Made by a program: the position numbers and the translations under genes
Part shown: one piece after another, positions 58,267-64,000 of the stretch
Layout of the letters: each line of letters opens with the position of its first letter
How positions within the stretch are numbered: the first letter of the stretch is position 1
Assembly: GCA_002279065.1 (NCBI GenBank)
Contig: NCKB01000013.1
Span: 1 to 64,000 of the forward strand
Length of the DNA stretch: 64,000 nucleotides
Origin: Lysobacterales bacterium 15-68-25
GTDB taxonomy: Bacteria > Pseudomonadota > Gammaproteobacteria > Xanthomonadales > Rhodanobacteraceae
Direction: 5' to 3'
Notes under the pieces: model-generated
What the model was told of the DNA's origin: nothing
The model's input: the letters and a program-made list of their open reading frames with translations, nothing else
The model's database searches: none

Positions 58267-61095
58267 ATGGAAAAGAGCTTCGAACCCGCCCAGATCGAGT
58301 CCACCTGGTATGCCCGCTGGGAGGCCAGCGGCGTGTTCAAGCCGGCCGGCAAGGGCGACCCGTACTGCATCCTGCTGCCGCCGCCGAACGTCACCGGCAC
58401 CTTGCACATGGGCCACGCCTTCCAGCAGACGGTGATGGACATGCTGGTGCGCTACCAGCGCATGCGCGGTAAGGACACGCTGTGGCAGGTCGGCACCGAC
58501 CACGCCGGCATCGCCACCCAGAAGATCGTCGAGAACCAGCTCGCCGCCGAGGGCAGGAGCCGCCACGACCTGGGCCGCGAGGCCTTCGTCGAGCGCGTGT
58601 GGGAGTGGAAGGAGGAGTCCGGCTCCACCATCACCCGCCAGATGCGCCGCCTCGGCGTCGCCGCCGACTGGTCGCGCGAGCGCTTCACCATGGACGAGGG
58701 CCTGTCCGCCGCCGTGCGCAAGGTGTTCGTCGACTGGTACCGCGCCGGCCTGATCTACCGCGGCAACCGCCTGGTCAACTGGGACCCGGCGCTGGGCACC
58801 GCGGTGTCCGACCTGGAAGTGGACAACGTCGAGCGCGACGGCCACCTGTGGTCGATCCGCTATCCGGTCACCGGCAGCGACGAGAGCCTGGTGGTCGCCA
58901 CCACCCGCCCGGAAACCATGCTCGGCGACGTCGCCGTGGCGGTGCACCCGGAGGACGAGCGCTACGCGCACCTGGTCGGCAAGACGCTGACCCTGCCGCT
59001 GACCGGCCGGCAGATCCCGGTGATCGCCGACGACTACGTCGACCGCGAATTCGGCACCGGCTGCGTGAAGATCACCCCGGCGCACGACTTCAACGACTAC
59101 GCGATCGGCCAGCGGCACGGGTTGGCGCCGATCACCGTGTTCACTCTGGACGCCAAGGTCAACGAGAACGGCCCGGAGAAATACCGCGGGCTGGACCGCT
59201 ACGAGGCGCGCAAGGCGGTACTGGCCGACTTGGAGGCCGACGGCCTGCTGGTCGAGACCAAGCCGCACAAGCTGAAGGTGCCGGTGAGCCAGCGCTCGGG
59301 CGCGGTGATCGAGCCGCTGCTCACCGACCAGTGGTTCCTCGACCTCACCCGCGACACCCTGCCCGACGGTCGCCCCGGCGGCCGCAAGGCGATCACCGAA
59401 CCGGCGCTCGAAGCCGTGCGCGGCGGCGACATCAAGTTCGTGCCGGAGAACTGGAGCACCACCTACACGCAGTGGCTGGAGAACATCCAGGACTGGTGCG
59501 TCAGCCGCCAGCTCTGGTGGGGCCACCAGATCCCGGCCTGGTACGACGAGGCGGGCAACATCTTCGTCGGCGAGGACGAGGCCGACGCGGTCGCCCACGC
59601 CACCACCGCGCCGGTCGGCGCCCTGCGCCGCGACGAGGACGTGCTCGACACCTGGTTCAGCTCGGCGCTGTGGCCGTTCTCCACCCTGGGCTGGCCGCTG
59701 GACGGCCCGGTGGCGAACGAGCGCGGCGAGGTGGTCGCCGACTGGTCGCATGACCAGCGCTTCCTGCCCAGCGCGGTGCTGGTCACCGGCTTCGACATCA
59801 TCTTCTTCTGGGTCGCCCGCATGGTGATGGCGACGAAGTACTTCACCGGCAAGGTGCCGTTCCGCGAGGTGTACATCAACGCCATCGTGCGCGACGCCGA
59901 AGGCCAGAAGATGTCCAAGTCCAAGGGCAACACGCTGGATCCGCTGGACCTGATCGACGGCATCGCGCTGGAGCCGCTGGTGGCCAAGTCGACCAGGAGC
60001 CTGCTGCTGCCGCAGGAGCGCGAGAAGGTCGAGAAGCGCGTGCGCCGCGATTATCCCAACGGCATCACCGCGATCGGCACCGACGCGCTGCGCTTCACCT
60101 TCGCCGCGCTGGCCAGCTACAGCCGCACGATCAACTTCGACATCAAGCGTGCCGAGGGCTACAAGGCGTTCTGCAACAAGCTGTGGAACGCCGCCCGCTT
60201 CGTGCTGATGAACCTGCCGGAGGGCCGCATCGAGGCCCCGGCGGGCGGCCCGGCCACCGAGGCCGAGCGCTGGATTCTCACGCGCCTGAAGCAGACCCTC
60301 GGCGAGGTCGAGCAGCATTTCGCCAGCTACCGCTTCGACCTGCTGGCGCAGGCGCTGTACGAGTTCGTCTGGAACGAGTACTGCGACTGGTTCCTGGAGC
60401 TGTCCAAGCCGGCGCTCAACGGCGACGACGCCACCGCGGCGGCGTCCACCCGCCACACCCTGCTGGTGGTGCTGGAGACCGTGCTGCGCGCGCTGCATCC
60501 GATCATCCCGTTCATCACCGAGGAGATCTGGCAGTCGGTGGGACCGAAGCTGGGCCTGACCGAGGCCGAGCTGATCCTGCGCCCCTGGCCGCAGGCTGAC
60601 GCCATCGCCGCCGACGACGCCGCCACGGCGGAGATCGAATGGTTCAAGGCGGTGCTCTCCGGTGTGCGCAAGATCCGCGCGGAGATGAACATCGCCCCGG
60701 GCAAGACGATCCCGCTGCTGCTCGCCGACGGCGACGCCACCGATCGAGCCCGCGCCGCCAAGTTCGCCCCCCAGATCGCCTTCCTCGCCCGCGTCGAGGC
60801 GCCGCAGTGGATCGAGGCCGGTGCCGACGAGCCGGCCGCCGCGGCAGCGGTGGTCGGCACCCTGCGCGTGCTGATCCCGCTGGCCGGCCTGATCGACCTC
60901 ACCGCCGAGAAGGCGCGCCTGGCCAAGGAGATCGCCCGCATCGAGGGCGAGATCAAGAAGTGCGAGGGCAAGCTGGGCAACGCCAACTTCGTGGCCAATG
61001 CCCCGGCCGAGGTGGTGGCGCAGGAACGCCAGCGTATCGTCGACTGGAACACCACGCTGGGCGCGCTGCGCGAGCAGGCAGCCAAGCTCGGCTGA
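58267..61095 (+). CDS. valS: valyl-tRNA synthetase
   Basis: The 942-residue class I synthetase charges tRNA-Val. It has the HIGH motif in [16 protein letters not shown], a full editing domain ([37 protein letters not shown]), [16 protein letters not shown], the KMSKS motif in [16 protein letters not shown], and a C-terminal coiled coil ([26 protein letters not shown]). Length and order match the family. The ATG at 58267 is where homology starts. It converges on the methyltransferase gene; the 101 nt between them holds no clear terminator. Confidence 0.98.
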   Translation: MEKSFEPAQIESTWYARWEASGVFKPAGKGDPYCILLPPPNVTGTLHMGHAFQQTVMDMLVRYQRMRGKDTLWQVGTDHAGIATQKIVENQLAAEGRSRHDLGREAFVERVWEWKEESGSTITRQMRRLGVAADWSRERFTMDEGLSAAVRKVFVDWYRAGLIYRGNRLVNWDPALGTAVSDLEVDNVERDGHLWSIRYPVTGSDESLVVATTRPETMLGDVAVAVHPEDERYAHLVGKTLTLPLTGRQIPVIADDYVDREFGTGCVKITPAHDFNDYAIGQRHGLAPITVFTLDAKVNENGPEKYRGLDRYEARKAVLADLEADGLLVETKPHKLKVPVSQRSGAVIEPLLTDQWFLDLTRDTLPDGRPGGRKAITEPALEAVRGGDIKFVPENWSTTYTQWLENIQDWCVSRQLWWGHQIPAWYDEAGNIFVGEDEADAVAHATTAPVGALRRDEDVLDTWFSSALWPFSTLGWPLDGPVANERGEVVADWSHDQRFLPSAVLVTGFDIIFFWVARMVMATKYFTGKVPFREVYINAIVRDAEGQKMSKSKGNTLDPLDLIDGIALEPLVAKSTRSLLLPQEREKVEKRVRRDYPNGITAIGTDALRFTFAALASYSRTINFDIKRAEGYKAFCNKLWNAARFVLMNLPEGRIEAPAGGPATEAERWILTRLKQTLGEVEQHFASYRFDLLAQALYEFVWNEYCDWFLELSKPALNGDDATAAASTRHTLLVVLETVLRALHPIIPFITEEIWQSVGPKLGLTEAELILRPWPQADAIAADDAATAEIEWFKAVLSGVRKIRAEMNIAPGKTIPLLLADGDATDRARAAKFAPQIAFLARVEAPQWIEAGADEPAAAAAVVGTLRVLIPLAGLIDLTAEKARLAKEIARIEGEIKKCEGKLGNANFVANAPAEVVAQERQRIVDWNTTLGALREQAAKLG

Positions 61096-61196
61096 TCGAT
61101 CGCGGGCGCCCGCCCGTGACGAGCGCCATCGTGCCGGGCACGGACAGCGCCGGCCCGGCCACCGCCGCACGGCATCCGCGCGGCGATGGAGGAACG

Positions 61197-61889
61197 TCAG
61201 GTGTCGTGGCCGACCTGGCCGGCGTCGAAGTCTCGGGTCTTGCGCAGCGCCAGCTGGTTGGAGATGCCGAGTAGCTCGTAGTGACCCGCCAGGGTGGCCA
61301 GCAGGCCATCCACACCCAGCTTGGGTGTGTCCAGGCGCACCGTCTCGATCTGGCGCATCAGGGAGAACCTGCGCCAGTCGCGTCCGTGCAGCTTTTCCCA
61401 CTTGCGCCGCCACCACGCCGGCCGCGGCGGGGGCCCCAGCTTGGGCGGCACCCACAGATAGTCGTCGAAGATCATCACGCCGCCGACGCCCAGCATCGGC
61501 CAGGCCATCACGCCGTCGGCCAGGGCGCCGAACGCCGAGTGCCAGCCGTCCACGTAGACCAGGTCGTACGGGCCGTCGAGCCGCTTGAGCGCCTCGTAGC
61601 TTCGCCCCGGAAACTCGCGGATCCGCTCGCTCCAGCGCGCCGTGTTCTGCCGGAAACGCGCGTGGTAGTCGCCGTAGACCGGATCCGGCTGGAACAGGTC
61701 GACGCAATCGATTGTCGCGTCGGTGGCGGTCAGCACGTTCTCGCAAAGCCAGACGGTGGAACGCCCCTCGAAGCTGCCGATCTCCAGCGCGCGCAGCCCG
61801 GGCCGCCCGCGCAGCGAAGCGAGCCAGCGCTCCCAGTGGGGCACGTTGTGGTCAAACCAGTCGGTCGAATAGGTCCCGCCAGCGGTCAT
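61197..61889 (-). CDS. class I SAM-dependent methyltransferase (Methyltransf_24-like)
   Basis: The 230-residue protein has the SAM-binding ALEIGSFEGRSTVWL motif I, the acidic IDCVDLF after strand 2, YDLVYVDGWHSAFGAL and GGVMIFDDYLWVPPKLGPPPRP. This is the small-molecule/O-methyltransferase type with a DDY near strand 5. No substrate is evident. AAGGG precedes the ATG at 8 nt. It is the last gene of the pssA-holD-rimI run, 58 nt after rimI. Confidence 0.82.
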   Translation of the reverse strand: MTAGGTYSTDWFDHNVPHWERWLASLRGRPGLRALEIGSFEGRSTVWLCENVLTATDATIDCVDLFQPDPVYGDYHARFRQNTARWSERIREFPGRSYEALKRLDGPYDLVYVDGWHSAFGALADGVMAWPMLGVGGVMIFDDYLWVPPKLGPPPRPAWWRRKWEKLHGRDWRRFSLMRQIETVRLDTPKLGVDGLLATLAGHYELLGISNQLALRKTRDFDAGQVGHDT

Positions 61890-61947
61890 GCACTATCCCT
61901 TCAGTACCAGGAGGAAAATCGGAGCCGGCACACCGGCACGAGGCTGT

Positions 61948-62427
61948 TCAACCGTTGCCGCCCTGGCCCAGCACCAGCTCCATCACGATGGCGTCCTCGC
62001 GCCCTTCGCGCGCCGGGTAATAACGGGGACGCCGGCCGATCTCGGTGAACCCCACCGAGCGGTAGAGATTCTGCGCCACCGGATTGGACGGCCGCACCTC
62101 AAGGAAGACCCTTTCGGCACCGCTCCAGCGGATCACGTCGAGCAGGCGCATCAGCAGGCGCCGGCCCAGGCCGAGCCCCTGCCACTGACGGCCGATGCAC
62201 AGGTTCAGCACGTGGGCCTCGCCGGCGGCGATCGACAGGATGCCGTAGCCGGCTATCTGCCCGTCCACCCAGAGCACCCAGCACGGATGGCCGGCACGCA
62301 GGCAGTCGGAGAAGATGCCGCGGCTCCAGGGAAATTCGTAGGACTCGGCCTCCAGCGCGGCCACCGCGTCCAGGTCCTGCGGCCGCAGCGCCCGGATCTC
62401 GCTCGCCGGTGGACTCACCACCGCCAT
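61948..62427 (-). CDS. rimI: ribosomal protein S18 alanine N-acetyltransferase
   Basis: The 159-residue GNAT enzyme acetylates the N-terminal Ala of ribosomal protein S18. Visible are IRALRPQDLDAVAALEAESYEFPWSRGIFSDCL, AHVLNLCIGRQWQGLGLGRRLLMRLLD (motif A with acetyl-CoA loop) and FLEVRPSNPVAQNLYRSVGFTEIGRRPRYYP, the RimI signature with its EVR and NxxAxxLYxxxGF. Its ATG lies 1 nt after the holD-like stop, giving tight coupling. The tail is short and polar. Confidence 0.94.
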   Translation of the reverse strand: MAVVSPPASEIRALRPQDLDAVAALEAESYEFPWSRGIFSDCLRAGHPCWVLWVDGQIAGYGILSIAAGEAHVLNLCIGRQWQGLGLGRRLLMRLLDVIRWSGAERVFLEVRPSNPVAQNLYRSVGFTEIGRRPRYYPAREGREDAIVMELVLGQGGNG

Positions 62428-62428
62428 G

Positions 62429-62911
62429 CTAGTCCGCTCCTGCCGCCGCCAGTGCCCGCCGCAACTGCCTGAGCGCAGCCCACAGTCGCCGCTTGCCTTC
62501 CGCTCCGGCGAACAGCGCCTCCGGGGCGTCGACCAGGGCGATGTGTGCCCGGCTCATCACCGCCGCCGGCAGCTCGCGCCCCAGCGCATGGGCCTGCGCC
62601 TGTCCGAACACCAGGTAGGCCGGCGCGTGCGGCACGGGCGACTGCGGCTGGCCATCGGCCACCAGGACGCGCCCGGCACGGGCGACCCCGGCCCCCGCCG
62701 CGTGCAGCGACCGTCCCAGCACGTCCATGGTCCGGGCCGGCAACTGCGCCGGCAGCACCACGATGCAACGGGCCGCCGGTGGCTCGACCGCGGGCGTCTC
62801 CACCGGCGCAGCCAGGGACGGTGCGTCCGCCTCGCGCACCCGCCGGACCCAGGGCGTGATGCCCATGGCCTGCAGAACCTGATGGCGGCGCGCGTCGAGC
62901 ATCGGCGGCAC
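62429..62911 (-). CDS. holD: probable DNA polymerase III psi subunit (HolD-like)
   Basis: The 160-residue protein begins MLDARRHQVLQAMGITPWVRRVREAD, like the short N-terminal chi-binding segment of psi that contacts clamp-loader subunit chi. It ends with a helical GKRRLWAALRQLRRAL. The middle is a Rossmann-like alternation (CIVVLPAQ, AYLVFGQAQAHAL, AHIALVDAP). In E. coli holD is directly followed by rimI, as here, which supports the call. Psi sequences diverge strongly, so the name rests on the N-terminus plus synteny. It starts 3 nt after pssA. Confidence 0.6.
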   Translation of the reverse strand: MPPMLDARRHQVLQAMGITPWVRRVREADAPSLAAPVETPAVEPPAARCIVVLPAQLPARTMDVLGRSLHAAGAGVARAGRVLVADGQPQSPVPHAPAYLVFGQAQAHALGRELPAAVMSRAHIALVDAPEALFAGAEGKRRLWAALRQLRRALAAAGAD

Positions 62912-62914
62912 TCC

Positions 62915-63691
62915 TCAGGCGCCCCGCCGGGCACGACGATGGGTAGCGCGCCCCCACAGGGTCAGCGCCGGGCCGGACAGCAGATAGATCGAGAACACGG
63001 CCAGCAACAGCCGGGGCGGATCGATCGCCAGCAGCACCAGCACCAGCACGGCCGCCACCATCCAGACGAAGGGCACGCCCTCGCCGGGCCCCCAAGGCAG
63101 CGACTTGAAGCTGAAATAGCGGAAGCGGCTGACCATCAACAGGCCGGCCACCACCGCCAGCACCGGCGTCACGAAGCACAGCGTGCTGCCGGCGATGCCG
63201 GTCTTCTCCATGGTCCACACGAAGGACATGCACACGGCGGCCGCCGATGGGCTGGCCAGGCCCTGGAAGTAACGCTTGTCGACCACCGCGACCTGGGTGT
63301 TGAAGCGGGCCAGGCGCAAGGCGCCGCAGGCGGCGTAGATGAAGGCCGCCGTCCAGCCCACCTTGCCCCACATCGGCCCGTACTCGCGCAGGAACGAGAG
63401 CGACCAGGTGTACATCACCAGCGCTGGCGCCAGGCCGAAGCTGACCAGGTCGGACAGCGAGTCGTACTGCACGCCGAACTCGCTCTGGGTGTTGGTCATG
63501 CGCGCCACGCGGCCATCCAGCCCGTCCAGCAGGGCGGCCACGAACACCGCGATCGCAGCCTCCGTGTAGCGGGCGCCGATGCTCGCCACGATGGCGTAGA
63601 ACCCCGAGAACATGGCCGCGGTGGTGAACAGGTTCGGCAGCAGGTAGATGCCGCGGTGGCGCGGGCGTCGTACGGGCGTGTCGGGGTTCAT
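62915..63691 (-). CDS. pssA: CDP-diacylglycerol-serine O-phosphatidyltransferase
   Basis: The 258-residue inner-membrane enzyme makes phosphatidylserine from CDP-diacylglycerol and serine. It has the full CDP-alcohol phosphatidyltransferase motif in DGLDGRVARMTNTQ followed by GVQYDSLSDL, i.e. DGxxAR, eight residues, GxxxDxxxD. About seven or eight membrane helices follow. PNLFTTAAMFSGFYAI at the start is typical of the subfamily called phosphatidylserine synthase. It heads the minus-strand unit pssA-holD-rimI-methyltransferase with gaps of 3, 1 and 58 nt. The frame is open upstream without similarity. Confidence 0.93.
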   Translation of the reverse strand: MNPDTPVRRPRHRGIYLLPNLFTTAAMFSGFYAIVASIGARYTEAAIAVFVAALLDGLDGRVARMTNTQSEFGVQYDSLSDLVSFGLAPALVMYTWSLSFLREYGPMWGKVGWTAAFIYAACGALRLARFNTQVAVVDKRYFQGLASPSAAAVCMSFVWTMEKTGIAGSTLCFVTPVLAVVAGLLMVSRFRYFSFKSLPWGPGEGVPFVWMVAAVLVLVLLAIDPPRLLLAVFSIYLLSGPALTLWGRATHRRARRGA

Positions 63692-63799
63692 CGACCGGTC
63701 CAGTGAATGCTGGTGCGCATTGTAGAACACCGGCGCTTGAGTCCGGCCCGCGCGGGTGATACCAAGAGCGCCTGAACGCCCGGTCATTCGGAGAGGACC

Positions 63800-64000
63800 A
63801 TGTTCCGTCGCCCCCTGTTCGTCCTTCTGCTGCTGGCTGCCGGCAGCGTCTCGGCCCAGGCCTACAAGTGGGTCGATGCCCACGGCACGGTGCACTACTC
63901 CGAGGCGGCCCCACCCCAGGGCACCAAGTACAGCCGGATCACCCTGACCGGCAGCGTCGAGCCGGTGGCGGCTCCGGCCGGCGAATCGGCCAACCCGGCC
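63800..64000 (+). CDS. DUF4124 domain protein, cut by the window end
   Basis: The first 67 codons of a gene run off the right edge. A signal peptide (MFRRPLFVLLLLAAGSVSAQA) is followed by the DUF4124 core YKWVDAHGTVHYSEAAPPQGTKYSRI. DUF4124 is a small periplasmic domain common in gammaproteobacteria, with no known activity. GGAGAGG precedes the ATG at 4-5 nt spacing. It is divergent from pssA. A weak promoter (TTGAGT, 17 nt, TACCAA) is possible about 40-60 nt upstream. Nothing can be said of its C-terminus. Confidence 0.85.
   Translation, partial: MFRRPLFVLLLLAAGSVSAQAYKWVDAHGTVHYSEAAPPQGTKYSRITLTGSVEPVAAPAGESANPA

Noticed and set aside
57124-61746. Minus-strand frame open across valS into the GH16 gene
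   Set aside because: Only the GH16 part has family motifs. The remainder mirrors valS and is an antisense shadow.

Overview
The window reads as one contiguous piece of a high-GC gammaproteobacterial chromosome. The organism is most likely in the Xanthomonadales, Rhodanobacteraceae side (Rhodanobacter/Dyella/Luteibacter-like). That placement is inference. It rests on strong G/C third-position bias, on gene content (SapC-family protein, secreted sedolisin, CadC-like TPR regulators, DUF4124, a TonB copper receptor next to DUF2946, single-chain class I fumarase) and on a hairpin repeat of the type common in that group at the left end. I see no integrase, transposase, phage gene, CRISPR array, rRNA or tRNA.

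Layout. 1-352: gene-free, with several perfect hairpins. 353-7276: class I fumarase, three related small outer-membrane barrels, a PhzF-like protein and a secreted S53 peptidase. 7471-14360: an APC permease, a two-gene molybdo-hydroxylase-like operon lacking key cofactor and active-site residues, then two overlapping photolyase/cryptochrome genes. 14373-17483: two proline-rich TonB-like membrane-anchored proteins, on the minus strand. 17753-25120: an EF-G-like GTPase behind a possible leader peptide, a PfpI-type protein, glpK, a SET-domain protein, and a lipoprotein/acyl-CoA dehydrogenase pair behind a perfect PsrA-like palindrome. 25252-29523: a thioredoxin-like protein and a copper-uptake cluster (DUF2946, OprC-like receptor, barrel with a Cys-rich N-terminus). 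29646-37104: a CadC-like TPR regulator and mixed small genes. 37242-44121: dxs, prmC and a 1373-residue membrane protein of unknown function. 44310-49316: a lipoprotein hydrolase, an M1 aminopeptidase and oxyR. 49348-56324: apt/DMT/DUF2007, glnS, a deaminase, a TVP38-family membrane protein, a WGR protein and hemE. 56325-57120: decayed sequence including a frameshifted DoxX-like gene. 57124-64000: a GH16 glucanase, valS, and the minus-strand run pssA-holD-rimI-methyltransferase, ending in a cut DUF4124 gene.

Most interesting site. Between the aminopeptidase and oxyR (48021-48359) there is a four-element OxyR-type operator. On the minus strand, divergent from oxyR, sit a plausible promoter and a stretch of about 150 nt folding into hairpins with C-rich loops, ending in a strong intrinsic terminator (U8). 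This is the arrangement of E. coli oxyS/oxyR, with a different RNA resembling C-rich-loop sRNAs. It is a prediction from sequence only.

Second is the molybdo-hydroxylase-like pair at 8846-11619. The small subunit has lost all four ligands of its N-terminal [2Fe-2S] cluster, and the large subunit has Phe where the family's catalytic Glu sits. Third is the second photolyase-like gene (13191-14360), which may have its two domains in swapped order.
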